From Todiramphus chloris collaris (taxonomy: Eukaryota; Chordata; Aves; Coraciiformes; Alcedinidae): a stretch of 64,000 bases of DNA. The stretch is from assembly GCA_025345505.1 (NCBI GenBank), contig JANVCC010000010.1, positions 42,001,772 to 42,065,771 on the forward strand, given 5' to 3'. The position numbers were made by a program, and so were the translations under genes. This document shows, piece by piece, positions 12,137 to 24,927 of this stretch (its first letter is position 1; every line of letters starts with the position of its first letter). The notes under the pieces are model-generated. The model ran no database searches. It was given only the letters and a program-made list of their open reading frames with translations, and was not told the DNA's origin.

Positions 12137-13753
12137 GTAAGTCCATGTCTCATAAAAATTTAGAAAAAATTAATGATGATTTTAATTTGTAAATGAACAT
12201 GTTATAAACACATGATGTGCAGGGATTTTCTAAACTCATGGTCAGTGTATGAGAAGATACTTCAGTTTTTACATCTGTAAATGTGAAATGTGTTAATACT
12301 GTCTTATGTCACAGGAAACATATACTGAATTTAACTTAAACTAAACAGTCTCTTTAGGGAAGAATGTCTTTTCCCCTACATAATTATAGCTATGCAGGAA
12401 ATATTTTGAAGCTTCTCTCCCTCAATATCTCCCTTTGGATCTATTTTACTCTACATAAAAAGTTTAAATTGTGTGAGCAAGGAAGCCAAATGTGTAGTGT
12501 TGGTGGTCATGCTGCTCATCAAGAATGTGGTACAAAAAGAAATGTTTAAATACTCTGTATGAAGTGTATGAATTTTCCAATAGATCAGTTCAGTGGCTGC
12601 TTTTAAAAAGTGTGTAGTGTCTGCACAGCACATTAACTTCTAGGATGTTATGACCTTTGCTTATGCAGACCAAATTAGCACTTGGCTTTTTGTGGATATA
12701 TAGTTATACATTTGATTTTTTAACTTTTTATTCGTAAAATCTCATGTAATCATCTGATCTCTGTGGCTGTCAGAGCCCTCAGGATCATAGTTCAATATTG
12801 GTCCTGCAGGCAGCCTGCACTCAACCCAGACTTAACACTTCATCTGTCTCTGCAGTAGGTGTTAGGGATTTTTTCAGAAAGGACCTTCATAGAGATGTAT
12901 CCTAGTCATCGTTTCTGCGACATCTTAATACTATAAAAAAGTATTTGATAGCTGGAGGCCTAGAACACAACTATGCTACTGGCACTGTGAAGTGTGGGAT
13001 GCTTCCAGGGTTTCTCTCTTCTGGGAGTGTCAGCATGTGCTCCCATGGCAGCACCTGAGTATTGGTGCAGGAGGACAGCGTAGGTGGGTGGCTGCTTTGA
13101 AGCTGAAGCTGTGTTGAAACACCCCAGTGCTGCCTACAGATCCATCACTACTCCTCCTGGGCTGAGAGTATGGTTTTGGATGAACTTGTGTTTTCTGAGC
13201 TGAGTGTCATCTTGTATTTTTCTGTTCATTTTTCTTCTTGAAGAGAGACTTTAAGAGCGGGAGTTGTATCTCAGCCATTTGATGAGTTATCACAATAATC
13301 TTTGACTCTATATTTTTATGGGTTGCTCTCTTCCTACCGTTGCTTCTTTATTTGAACTTACAGGGCTAAAGCCATTTGTAGTGTGACTCCATTTAAAGTC
13401 AGTGCAAAACCACCAGGGATGGATTTGGACCACGTATTTGTTTGTGATGTTACAGTTGGTTGCTCTGGTAATGATTATAATGTGTCACAAAGAAAACATT
13501 TTGTCTTTATGCACTGAACAGACAGCAGGAACATTTTAGTACTTCAGAACAAAACACAAAGATGTTTTTGTGCAAATGTTTTCAATTATAACAACAAATC
13601 AGAGAAAGAGGAAGATGAAGAAGATAGCATTTAAATTTTATTTTTATTTTCTGTGTATGCGGGTATGGAATTATATGATACTCTAGTGTACCTGAGTTGA
13701 TGGTAAACACACCTTTGTATAAAACATTTGTGGTGTTTTTGCTTGTTTTTAAG

Positions 13754-13870
13754 TGCAAGAGCCCAAATGAAACGCTAAGACCATGTGAGGTACATCAGAG
13801 CAAGTTCCCTTATGCCAAAAAGGAATGCTCAATTTTATATAGTGATGTTTTTGCACCTTGTCGCAATGTG
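13754..13870 (+). CDS. OTOGL: OTOGL local exon 4: C8 domain, first half
   Basis: The acceptor follows a T-rich tract (GTTTTTAAG) and the donor is GTG|GTAAGT. The exon has 39 codons, phase 0-0. Four cysteines at C8 spacing are seen (CKSPNETLRPCEV, KKECSILYS, FAPCRNV). C8 domains follow VWD domains in VWF, mucins and otogelins and help disulfide-linked assembly. Confidence 0.93.
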
Positions 13871-16405
13871 GTAAGTTTATTAAATATCCATGATGTGCTT
13901 TTGTGTAGGAAAATATTAAAATTCCAGTAATTAATTTCTTCTTGCCATTCTCCTCAGTCTGAATGCTGTGGAGGATACAGAGTAGAACCCAGCAAGTGTC
14001 TCTATGTGGGTGGGCTATGTTTGTGCAGAGCTCCTTTTTACTTTCAGGACTGGAGCCTAAACATAATAGTGATAACTGGAAGCCATGAGTTAGTATAATG
14101 GATAGTCAAGGTTCTGTTCTCTTTAGCTTTTATATATCTCCTTTATGTATATAGGTAGCTAAATTTTAAGACTTTAGTATATATTGCAGTATTCTAAAAT
14201 AAGTGTTTGTTTAATGTCCCTACAGCTTAGCTCAAATGATTTTATTTTGTTAACTGTCCTGCCCAATAGAGAAAGAAATATTAGAGAGCAGGATTTCAGC
14301 TTCAGAGCTATCAGTATTTTTAATTGTCTGACAACTTGTCATCTGCTCTTTATCAAAACTCTTGAGATTTGGTGTCCTTGTTTTCCCAATACCCAGCTCA
14401 GCCTGGAACTTGAGTTACAAGAATGTCCATAAATTCAGTCTAGACAATATGGGGACAACAATAGCTTGTGTGGGAGTCTTTGATTCCATTTTAGTCCACC
14501 CTTTATCAACACTAGACATGCTCTACATTTTTTCCTATTTCTGATTTTAGTTTCTCAAAGGTGTAGTTAGTTATTGAAGGTGCTTTTTTACACCTGTGCA
14601 AGCAAGAGCCACTACAACATTTTGTCTCAGGCTCTTATTTTCTTTATGACTATTTATACCAAATGAGATCATTAGATGTCCCAGATGAACCTCCTGACTT
14701 TCAGGGCTGAATTTTGATATCAACATGGTTAGGAATTTGCCTGAGGAGGAGGTTGCAGTAGCTTAACCCAAAAGATTTATTAATGTTGACTTTAGTTACT
14801 ATGTAAAGAATTTTTTGAGCGTGTGCCTGAGAACATAGTGATGAGTGTATTTTCAAAGTGGAAAGTAATAAACAAAAATGGAACTTTTGTGAGTTTTTAA
14901 GGAGCTGTGTTATTATAACACATAAGAAAGATGTTTTCTCTCAAGCATTCAATTTTTTGTATCTTACCCATGATGTGATTAAAATGACAAAAGGCTTAGC
15001 ATAATTACGTCAAAAAACGTACATTAGGTGCAGAACACCTCATTTAATTAGTAGTCAAGTATTTTCATGTGCACATATCCATCCTGTATGGGATATCCTG
15101 GAAAGCAAACATCTTTCAGGTGTTTTCACAACCTATTCATCAGCATGTGAAAATATGGCTCTTACAAGTTAAATGTAAAGTGACCTTCTATCAAGGATAT
15201 CTGCAACTGACTGATGGCTCCATGGGTGAGGAACTGGGTGCCAAGGAAAAATCCCAAGCATAGACTGACACTGGATACACAGAATGAACAGAATATGTAG
15301 ATGTGGCTTTGAGGACACACTTGGAGCACTGCTTTTTCAGTTGCTCCTGCTGCGCAGGTGGTGGAAGATCTTGCTGTGCATGAAGGCAAGTTTCTACCTG
15401 TGGGACAGATGGCCGTGGAGTTCAGCTGAGGCTGGATACCCCTGTTTTCAGGGAGACAAAATCTTGCATGTACTACTGCATCCATTTTCAATGGAGATGA
15501 TGCTTGTGTCCCTACCCTAGTAGCATCTCTGTTTTCAAAATAAGAAAAAAAAGTATGAAAGCAAAATGTCATCTCTCTCCACTCGAGGCAGAAAACCAGT
15601 ATTCATATCCTTGCCAGCTTCTAGCAACTGGCAGCTGAGAAGATGTCTCTGTGTCAGATAAGTGCTGCTTTGTTACTGCGATGGTATTTCTGTAATCTGA
15701 CATGTGCCATTTGAGTGCTCTACAGCTGAGATAGACTAGAGTCTAAACCAAAGAAAAGCATTGCTTTAAACATTCTATGTGTTGATTGAGATCACTGTTT
15801 AGGAAACACTGCAAAGAAAATTATTAAAACCCAAGAAATAAGGTATCATGTAAATAATGTGGTAGGATTTTAGAGTGAGGACATGGGTTTCTGATCTAAT
15901 GGAAGGTCTTTGGGCAAAGTATATTAAAATCTTGCTAAGTGGAGAAATAGTTTCTGCAAAATCTTACCAGTATGCTCAAGCTTTCTTTCCCTGACCAAAA
16001 CCCCATTTACAAATTATTACTTTAATTACTTGATAATTAGAGCTGCAGCTCTGACTTTGTTGTTAATCATGCAAAACTACAGATGACTATAGATGGCAGT
16101 ATTTCCCTTATAAAAACAGAGCTGTCAGTTTCAATATACTCTCCAAAATCAATGAACGGCAAGTGTGTGGACAGAGAGTCACTGACTGAAATTTTCTCTT
16201 TGCCTGTAATGTAGGTACAAGCTGATCAATCAAAGTGTATGTTTTGTATGGGAATGTACCCAAACCTTAGAAAATTTGTGTTAAATTTGTTCAGTCGATC
16301 AAGAGATAGCACTCCTGCTGAAAATGGTGCAAAAGGAATTTGTACAGCTTATGCAATTAAGTTACCAACCCTCTTTTCTTTTTCCTTTTTTTTTTTTCCC
16401 CTCAG

Positions 16406-16562
16406 ATTGATGTGACTTCTTTTGTCAAAAATTGTCACACAGATACGTGCAACTGCAACCTTGGTGGGGATTGTGAGTGCTTGTGTACCAGTATTGCAGC
16501 TTATGCCCACAAGTGCTGCCAGCAAGGAGCAGCAATTCACTGGCGATCTCCTTCGCTCTGTG
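16406..16562 (+). CDS. OTOGL: OTOGL local exon 5: C8 domain, second half
   Basis: The acceptor follows a strong pyrimidine tract (TTTTTTTCCCCTCAG) and the donor is G|GTATGC. The exon is 157 nt and goes from phase 0 to phase 1. It opens [18 protein letters not shown], continues [19 protein letters not shown] and ends HWRSPSLC. These are the classic second half of a C8 domain with its CECLC motif. It joins cleanly to CRNV of the previous exon. Confidence 0.95.
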
Positions 16563-17089
16563 GTATGCACCTGGGCTGACATCACACCAGCATTTTTTCT
16601 GCCCAATAATACAATATGACAGAAACAGGTGGATAATAAATGTACTTCACATTATTGAAGCTGTATACGTGTTAGCTGTTTAGTCTTGTACACCCACATT
16701 TGCTGGAAAGGAAATCTTACTGAAGAGGACTGGCTGTGCTTGGGATGTGCCAGCACAGAGACTGTTGGAGAGGCACTGGTATACCACATCTGGGCTATGT
16801 GCAGTCTTCTCTGTAGGACTGCAAAAGGATTTGGTCTGTTCGAGTTTTCATTGACAGCAAAAAGGGTTATCTGTTGTAGAACAATTCATGTTTCAGGTCT
16901 TTGGTCCTGGCACACCTGATTAAATACAGCTGCATGTCATTGAATAAAAGCCCAAGGAAATAAAGTCACTGATTGAAATAAAGTATGGGAAGTGAAACAT
17001 CCTCTGATAAAAGTGAATTTTAAATTTTTAGGATGCAGATTCTGTTGTTACGTTGTAAGAATAATGTGCTTGTTTACTTTTTCTTTTAG

Positions 17090-17116
17090 CTTATGACTGT
17101 GAATATTACAATCAAG
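17090..17116 (+). CDS. OTOGL: OTOGL local exon 6: 27-nt microexon
   Basis: The acceptor is TTTCTTTTAG and the donor is G|GTATGT. It contributes nine codons, phase 1-1, reading A-YDCEYYNQ, and bridges C8 and the AbfB-like domain. It supplies one cysteine. Because its length is a multiple of three and its phase is symmetric, it could be skipped without a frameshift. Confidence 0.88.
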
Positions 17117-19055
17117 GTATGTAGTATTTTAAATTACTGTCTTTGATTCATCCTCACATTTATACACCTTGCTGAATACACTGAATCCTCATGGTTTTTA
17201 ACATACCAGCTAACTATGTGTTAGAAACAAATTTGTACTCCCTGATTCCAAATGCAATCCATTTTTATAAAGTATTTAGTTGTAGATTCCCCATATCTAC
17301 CACTCTAGAACATGGAAGGCATCTTTGACGTACTGCTCTATCATCTTTCTTTCTTTATTATGCTATTTTGTGATATTTATCTCTCCCACCCTCACTTACT
17401 CTGTTTCTCTTTTAAAAACAAATGCCAAAGAGATTATTTTCTTATTTCAGTTCACCCAGTCTAACCCTGGAAGAAAATATAGTTTGCCGATTTCTCTCTT
17501 TCAGAGGTTAGGATGATATTTTCTTTGTAGTCCTGATTTGAGTATGTGAGTTTAATGAGCTCAGCGAGTTAGCAAAGCATGTCCCCCTGCTCTGTGTCCA
17601 GGGACAGTGGTGGCATGGAAACAAACATGGTAGTTGTAAGCAAAACAACACATCTGGCGTCTCAAATGAAACATGATGCAGTGCACACTGCAAATAAAAC
17701 CCTTCATAGCTTGTGCTGAGAAGGATCTCTGTCAGCTGCAGCAGTGCCGGGGGTTATAGCTTTTCCATTCCCCCCATTCCCTAGGGTAGGGTTGCTAGTC
17801 ACAATCCCTCGAGCTCACTGGATCTTCAAATCCATTAGCAAGGAGAGGTGACTTGTGTGATCAGCCTGGAGTATTGTATGTCAGTTTGCGACATGTTAAT
17901 TGTCTATTTGATATCATTATGTCATTGTACTGACTTTTTCTTCCCTTCTGTTCTGCTAAGGATATCTAAAATACTGGTTTTCTGTGCAATACCTCGTGTA
18001 TTACTTGAGATTTGTCCTATATAAACACAAATAGACAACTGTACATTAGTAAGGACTTCAAATACTGACACATTAGTGTGCATCTTAGAAGGTTATACAT
18101 GCCTATTAACCATTTGAATTTTCACCTCACTGAACTAATTGCTCTTGGCACAGGGAAATTCAAATCCTTTTCTCCAAAAATGAATGGTGCGGAAATAATC
18201 AATCTCTGATGATACTGAATTAAGATTAATCAGCTTAATAATTTCTTTGGTATGATTTTTTGAAAGAATAAAAAAGGCTCTTAGATTTTTTTGGACATTT
18301 CTCACAATATGCAATTATCTTTCAGATTTTCATTTTGAAGTGAATGCTTTGTTGTACTTTTCCTTCTTTCATATGAAAGAGATTGCTCTGGTCCAATTAC
18401 AAACTCAATTGAATTAGTTGATGGGCTTTTTCTTTGACTTGGTGCATGTAGTTTTAGCATCGCTTCTATTTTTAATGGGTGAAGGTCAGTGGCCCAGCTG
18501 TGTTGAATGATTTTAGTAATCCCTAGTGTCTCAATTAATAACCTCCTCATATTCAATGTGGGGGTGGATTAATACACCATGCAGCATATCTTGGCAGTCA
18601 GGGAGAAGCTCTAGAAGGATGTTAGCTTGTGCTTATACTGTAAAGTTCATAACTGGCACTGATTATATTTTGAAATTGATAGGTTATGGGAGTTTATGCA
18701 CAAAACTCATAAGTACTGTGCTGTAAAGAACAGTTCACTAGAATGGTATTCATTTAATAAACTTTATCCTGTGGCATCCTTCATATCTGGATACTGTGCA
18801 TGGGCTTTGTGGGTAGCAAGATATTGGAAAGGAGGGGAAACCTGACTAAATGCAATGATGTGAATGTGACTTTCGATATATCTTTTTTTAGCGGCTTGCA
18901 TCCTATAATAAACATCATATAGTAGATGATTTTTTTCCCCTCCAAGGATTCTGGGCCAGTACAGTAGCAGCATGTAGATCTTGCCAGGTATAGATAACTT
19001 TGCACAATTTCTTTGCAATAGGAAGTTTCATCTTATTTAATAAGTAGTAAGGTAC

Positions 19056-19705
19056 TGGTTTTGTCTGGGATAGATTTAATTTTCTTCATATAGTTAGTGT
19101 GGTGATATATTTTGGATTGATGATGGAAACAGTGTGGAGAACACACCCATGTTTTAGTTATTGCTTACATAGTGTCAAGGCATTTTTGTTTCTCATGCTG
19201 CCCCACATGTGAATAGGGTGGGGGTGCACAAGATGTTAGAAGGGGACACAGCTGGAACAGCTGACCCCAAATGAACAAAGGAATATTGCAGAATACATGA
19301 TGTGCTCAGCAATAAAAACTTGGCGGGGGAGGAAGTTTGCTGAAGCTGGTATTGCTCAGGGTGCCACTGGGCATGGGGCAGCTGATGGTGAGAAATGTGG
19401 TTTATGTCATGACTGTTCCTGGCTTTGTTTTCATTTCTTTTTCATTTCTTTCTTNNNNNNNNNNNNNNNNNNNNNNNNNNNNNNNNNNNNNNNNNNNNNN
19501 NNNNNNNNNNNNNNNNNNNNNNNNNNNNNNNNNNNNNNNNNNNNNNNNNNNNNNCCTTTTTTTTTTTTTTTTTAATACTTACTAATTTTATGAAACAGTC
19601 TGTATCTCAACCCATGAGTTTTTTCAGTTCTTCCCTTCTGATTCTCTTGGGGGAGGAGTGAGTGAGCTGTTGTGTGGTGCTTAGCTTCCTACTAGGGTTA
19701 AGGTC
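19056..19705 (+). mobile_element. ERVL-type LTR interrupted by assembly gap
   Basis: The left arm opens TGGTTTTGTCTGGGATAGA and carries blocks I know from abundant bird ERVL LTRs: the GTGTCAAGGCATTTTTGTTT region, GGGGGTGCACAAGA, ACAGCTGACCCCAAATGA and a CTCAGCAATAAAAA promoter-like block. The right arm has the LTR end: CTCAACCCATGAGTTTT, CTTCTGATTCTCTTGGGGG and GTGTGGTGCTTAG. Both arms lie in the same order and orientation. The edges are approximate, and no clear 5-bp target duplication was found. The internal gap hides whether this is a solo LTR or a larger provirus. Confidence 0.75.
19455..19554. other. Assembly gap (100 N)
   Basis: Exactly 100 N, the customary placeholder for a gap of unknown size. 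T-rich sequence stands on both sides. Confidence 0.98.
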
Positions 19706-21128
19706 AAGGATGGCATTATGCATGTTTCCATCAATGAGTGCCAGCAAAACACCTTTTGGGACTAGGATGGCTCCTCTGATTCTCTTTTGCTCTGCATGAT
19801 GTCAAACTCTTGAATCTTTATGGAAACTTTATCAATTACAGCTGTCTTCTGCTTTTGCTCAAGTCACAGGCAAAATGGCTGTTAATATGTAGGGATAAAC
19901 ATTGAATGACTTAGGACAAAGAGTCTTTCTAAGATAAATTGTCTTGCCACTTCTTAAAGAAGAGTGGTGACTTTGTAGCAAGCTTCTGGGCTTCATGTGC
20001 ATATGAGCTCCAACATAGCTTCCATGTAAAAACAGTAGTTACTTTCATGCAGTTTTCTTCAGAAATTGGTGTTTAACCTCTGAGACAGATCTTGTCATTA
20101 TGAGATTTCCTTCCCTCTTGGAAGAGTTGTATTTGAAAGGAGCTGTCTTAGGATGGGAAGAGGTTCCATTTTCTCACTGTAAGGATTAAAAGCTTTCACA
20201 AACGTATGCATTATGTTTATTACTCACAAGGTGAGGTTGTAGAAGTATGCTGCACTTGGTTCTTTCAGTGGGATATAGTGACAAGGCTGGTGCTGTTTCA
20301 TCTGGATGTATCCTTGTGAACCTTTCCAGCCCAGCAGAAATAGCTCCAGGGTTTTGCTGCAGGGCATGGCTAGGCCAGTACTCTTTTGGCAGTGGTAGCA
20401 GATAAAGCTGTTGTCACAATTCTATTGGCATGAGCTTTTGAATGATAATGTGGTGAACCAGACTGGAAAAATTAGCTCGCTATTTTTCAGCTGGACCACA
20501 TCACTGCTGAAGCACTTAGGATGGCATAATAAGTGGAGAACTAGGGGGGCAGAAGTAAGTGGTTTGTGGGAGAATGAACTAGACAACTGCTTAAGTCATA
20601 CTGCTGCCGAAAGTTCAATTACAGCCTTATAATTTTAGTCAGTTTTTTTGGTTTTGGTTTTTATTTGGGGGGAAGAGGGGGGGAAATTGCCTTATAGATC
20701 TTAGGGTAGCTTCAGTGTCTATTTGGGGAATAATATTGAAGTGGTTCTGTTGATTTTTCAAAGTACAGAGGAGAACACGTAAAAATAAAGGATATGTGGG
20801 GAAAAAAAAAAGACATGTATTTATGCCATAAAAAAGCAGACCAGATTGCCTTCTTTTACAGGCCATTTTGTGAGGCTAGCTACCCACACTTTCTTTTGTG
20901 CTCACTTTGTTTTATTCTGAGCAGTAAGCAAATAAGGGAGTACAGTGAACAGACAGATACAGACCTACTCCAGAGTAACACCTTGAGGCAGTGAGCTGTA
21001 GTTAAAAAGTTATTTGATTCCAGGTATGGTGAAATATTTAAGGCAATATATTACGTCAGCCAAGACTTAAGTTTTGTATGTTATGCAAGGAGGTTTTTAC
21101 TTTTTCTATTTCATTTTTCTTCCCTCAG

Positions 21129-21296
21129 GTCTCGGTGAAGGACCCTACATTTTGGCAAGTTATGGAAAGAGTGATACAATTATAGGCGCTAACATATCCA
21201 GTAGAAGGATATTTCCCCTGCCTAGAACTGGAGCATATGGAAATGTATTTTTCAGTTTCATGATAACTCCAGGTCTTTTCAAAGATAAAGATTTAT
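21129..21296 (+). CDS. OTOGL: OTOGL local exon 7: AbfB-like domain, first half
   Basis: The acceptor is TTCCCTCAG and the donor is TTAT|GTAAGT. The exon is 168 nt, phase 1-1. It reads GLGEGPYILASYGKSD, then a strand pattern ending in SFMITPGLFKDKD. This is the entry to the arabinofuranosidase-B-like beta-trefoil domain found in otogelin and otogelin-like. In these proteins the fold is presumed to bind carbohydrate or partner proteins, not to act as an enzyme. Confidence 0.93.
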
Positions 21297-22577
21297 GTAA
21301 GTGTTCTCAACAAATTCACTAATGGCAGTACATATTTTTCAAAATATATGAATGGGTTTTGCTGCATTTTCTGTATCTCCTAAAATAGTCTGATATTTTT
21401 TGTTATTGGAAGTGGATTTTTTTTGTATTGGAAGTTATTGAAGGATGAAGTGGCCAGTTTCAAAACTCAAGAGGAATATTGATTTCTTACTTTTTTTTTT
21501 TTTTAAGTATTGGAATACCTCACTGCCAGCTTTAAAGCTACCTTTTTAAAGATTGTTTTAGAAATATGGAAAAACACAAGTGAATAGAATTTCTGTGTGA
21601 AAAAAGATTAATTTGTATAATTGGAAACTGGAAGATCTTGCACATGTATCTAGCAAGTATCAACACTGAAGGTGAAAGCGGGGTATCCTTGTCTCCAGTA
21701 AAATCACTTGTACTTTATCTTTTCTTCTTTGTTGTGAACTTCAGTAGACTATAAAATGTGCAACTTAGAACAACTACTCTGTCTCCTGCATATTTAGTGA
21801 GGAGAATCTCCGTACAATATAGAAGGAAGTTTCTTAGCTGAAAAGCTATTCCTAGGCTTTATTTTTAACTTACTAGAGAGTGATACAAACTATACAATAA
21901 AAAATAAATATGTTTAAATTTTTCCCCTTCTGTATACAGCTTCCTTTCTTCATATGTATTGGGTTTGTGTCAGTTAAGTCAATACAGATTTTGTCATTGC
22001 TTTCTCGCAGAATTTAATTTGTTGAAAAAATCCCAAACCCTCAAAAATCAACATAGAGATGTGCTATCTTCACAGTAAAATTTCAAACTATATTCACAAA
22101 CAATTGACAGTTTTGCAGAGGAGAAATTAAGTTTTTAGATATGATTTTGAAATGAGGAAGTATAGAACAGAAGAATTAATTCAGTCTTGTCAAATCTCCA
22201 ACTGATGTAAAGTGGAGTAAAATAGTGATGATATCTATGCAGCACACAGGTAGTTTTGCTGTCTGTGAGGAATGAGATAGTATTCATCTAGATTAAAGAA
22301 ACTTCAAGATTTTATTCAAGTTGAAAACCCAGTATGAACTCGGTCTTCTTCCAAGTTCTTATATTATGTGATCATTTGAAGTCTCTTTTAGACTGCATTT
22401 CTAATTTTTTTCTGTTACATAGAGATGATTTTTTGTTTTTGTTTTTTTTTTTTTACTGTGAAAAGTAGCTGTTTAAAAGGATTCACTTAATAGCCAATAT
22501 ATAGTTTTTAATCCCACTTTTTAAATTGTCTTCTGTGAAAATCTGACTTTTTTTTTTTTCCCCCCCTTCTGTGGAAG

Positions 22578-22856
22578 CTCTCTCTCTCGTTTCCCTTGAA
22601 TCTGCTGAAAGACCAAACTACTTTCTGTATGTACATGACAATGAAACCATTGGGCTGGAACAGTGGCAGGCAAGTGCCTCCTTTCAGAGACAAGCCACCT
22701 TCTTCCACCACCAGGGTCTCTGGAGTCCAGGGCTCAGCGCCTTCGAACTGCACAGTAAAAAAGGCTTTTTCATCGTTCTCACCTCATCTGCTGTTAAAGT
22801 GGCAAAGTATGATTATTCAGAAGAATTCAAACGTTTGAGTAGCTTTAGTATTGAAG
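22578..22856 (+). CDS. OTOGL: OTOGL local exon 8: AbfB-like domain, core
   Basis: The acceptor is CTTCTGTGGAAG after a long T/C tract, and the donor is G|GTAAAT. The exon is 279 nt, phase 1-1. Beta-trefoil hallmarks are clear: LESAERPNYFLYVHDN, ATFFHHQGLWSPGLSAFEL and SKKGFFIVLTS. They repeat the family pattern in which a surface strand, an F/Y-L-x-V/H motif and a G-L-W/A turn recur. The exon ends SFSIE and joins to E-LSAS of the next one. Confidence 0.95.
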
Positions 22857-23482
22857 GTAAATTTTTCACAATCCCCAGGGATAAGTCTGTTGTTTTTCTT
22901 CTTGTCTTCAGAGCACTTGTCTTTCATCAGCAATAGTAACAAGTATTTTTAACCTTATTTTTAATTACTGTTCTGTATTTGTTCTTCCATTCTGCCTCCA
23001 ACTGCGATTATTTTCTAATGTTTGCAGAGATGATGATCACTTTATCTTTGAAGTACATTTTCATTGTTTTACTCTTTCAAAATGAGCGTGACATCACAAA
23101 TATATGCACGTTAATGTCTTGTTAGTGAGCCATAGATATAGATATGTATTATTTTAAAAGAATGGGGTAACTGTATTGCTTCTGCAACCAACAGTACCTT
23201 CAGTATACTTAATTTTTAAAGGATTTAAACAGAATATATTATAAAAATGAGTAGCTATTTGCATCTTTAAAGCTTCAATAAGTTTTAGCTTGATTGAATT
23301 TAAAATACTTTAAACTGAAAATGAACAAAACCTCACCTATTTGAAGGTTCTCAAGAATTTCTCTATTTGGTTTTCATTCCTTCATTTTTCTAAAAATTCC
23401 AATGTACATTATAAAAAAGACTATAAATATATAGTTTCATGGCTACACGGTCAATAAATAATACCTTTTACTTCTTTCTCAG

Positions 23483-23600
23483 AACTCAGTGCGTCTGTGC
23501 CTTACAGAAGGATGTGTGAATGGCGATATGAATCTTGTGCTAATCCTTGTGTTAAAACATGTAGTGATCCTGAAGGAATAGCATGTAAATTCCTTCCTCC
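23483..23600 (+). CDS. OTOGL: OTOGL local exon 9: Cys-rich TIL-like block
   Basis: The acceptor is TTTCTCAG and the donor is CC|GTAAGT. The exon is 118 nt and goes from phase 1 to phase 2. It reads SVPYRRMCEWRYESCANPC, then VKTCSDPEGIACKF. This is the start of a trypsin-inhibitor-like cysteine-rich module that follows the AbfB fold. Confidence 0.93.
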
Positions 23601-24046
23601 GTAAGTAAGATTAAGTTCATATAGCTACTATGTTTTGGGTTCTTTTTTTTTTTTTTTTTGTACTATGTGTACCATATACTTTGTGAAAGTTACTGCAGCT
23701 ACAATATCCAGTCATTTTCACTCATCCAGATTTCCGTATCACTCTTGTGAGCAAATCTCACAAGTCATGTGAAAACATTTCTAAGAAGCCTCTCATTTCC
23801 CACGGTATATATTTCTGTTTACATGTGATCTTTCAACACAAGTATAAGAACTGCATTTAGCCCAGACAATCAGCTTCCGGTAGTGGTTAAGTAGAAATCT
23901 ATGAAATAAAATTAAAGCTGTTCCGTTCTGTGGATTTATATTCACATCCTAAACCAGCATCCCATGATGCTGTAAATGACCATCTTTTTCTGGTGCTTAC
24001 AGGACAGAGATCAAAAAATGTAGGACTAGTAAGGGTGGACTACGCC

Positions 24047-24182
24047 CCCTCCTGTAACAGGAGGGAACTTTATACTAATAGATGCTCATTGTCACGATGG
24101 GAGAGATCTCACAAAGCTGATGTTATCTTGTTACTTAGTAACAAGATTTCCTGTCTCCACGGTTCTTCCTTGGCAACTGTGG
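24047..24182. repeat. Cluster of three inverted repeats
   Basis: Two perfect hairpins lie close together. CCCTCCTGT and its complement are separated by one base (24047-24065). An 11-bp arm ATCTTGTTACT and its complement are also separated by one base (24125-24147). A third, imperfect pair CCACGGTT / AACTGTGG spans 24157-24182. The patch is more GC-rich than the surrounding intron. Its origin is unknown; a small DNA-transposon remnant or a structured intronic RNA are both possible. Confidence 0.7.
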
Positions 24183-24847
24183 AACCACAACAAACTAAAA
24201 GGAAAAATACCTGAAAACTCAAGGAGCAAAATCTGGTGGAAAATTTTGAATTTCAGACCACCTCCCTAAGTATACACAGTTTATGATTAAGTATATTTCT
24301 AAAATGACTAATTTTCTCTGTTGGTATTCTTGTCTTTTTCCGTGTGGGCACAGTGGTTGTTAATGTCATGATTTTATTATTAAACAACCCCGCAAAATGA
24401 AAAAGTAAGGGAATATATGGACTTATCTGCACTCTGCTGTGCTCAAAGTGCACAAGAATGAGGCTTTCTATGGACTTGGTCTAAATATTTTAATGTGTCG
24501 AATGAACATATCTGTGTAAAACAGTGGTCTTGTAGAGAATTTTCCTATGGAAAACCTTTCTGCTCAGGGATCTGAACTTCTGCCAGGTTGTGTAAGTAGA
24601 ATGGTCCAACGCTATTGTGTTCATCAGCCTATGCAAAGGACTGATTATTAACAATTTAAAAACAGAAATGAGCTGTTCAATGTCTTTTTGACCTTAATAT
24701 GTCTCAAAATGTCTCTGTGTTCACCTTTATATTGGAAAGTTCTCAGAACTCATATAGGGTAGACATTCATATGTTTCATTTTGTTAAATAATTAAAAAAC
24801 TTATATTTCTACTCTGGCTTTAGAATTAACTATACAATATTTTAAAG

Positions 24848-24927
24848 GGTTGAAGGATGCTTGCCATACTGTCCCAAAAACATGATCCTTGATGAGGTCA
24901 CACTTAAATGTGTTTATCCAGAAGACT
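24848..24927 (+). CDS. OTOGL: OTOGL local exon 10: end of TIL-like block
   Basis: The acceptor is ATTTTAAAG and the donor is T|GTAAGT. The exon is 80 nt and goes from phase 2 to phase 1. It reads [16 protein letters not shown], then LKCVYPED, with the final Cys codon split over the intron (T plus GT from 25836). This completes a typical TIL module of the C-P-x-G/N-x(n)-C-V-x-P-x-D-C form. The single base left over sets the phase that the mucin exon must match. Confidence 0.93.

Larger units (their letters stand above)
10613..16405. other. Introns 2-4 region
   Basis: Between the exons named above I see only intron sequence. A tempting acceptor at about 13958 leads into a Cys-rich reading that runs to a stop with no usable donor. 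No repeat family was recognised here. Confidence 0.6.
17117..21128. other. Intron 6 with ERVL-type LTR and assembly gap
   Basis: A 4-kb intron as assembled. It contains an LTR interrupted by 100 N (annotated separately). The stretch from about 19710 to 21000 is rather less AT-rich and has several short open readings but no recognised family. 17300-18900 is plain AT-rich intron. Confidence 0.6.

Noticed and set aside
13959-14098. Cys-rich open reading after a good acceptor (SECCGGYRVEPSKC...)
   Set aside because: Exon 4 joins exon 5 directly to complete the C8 domain. This reading ends in a stop with no usable donor and would break the domain.
15162-15572. 136-codon minus-strand open reading in intron 4
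   Set aside because: No domain, promoter or splice support. It lies within an intron of the plus-strand gene and has no recognisable similarity.
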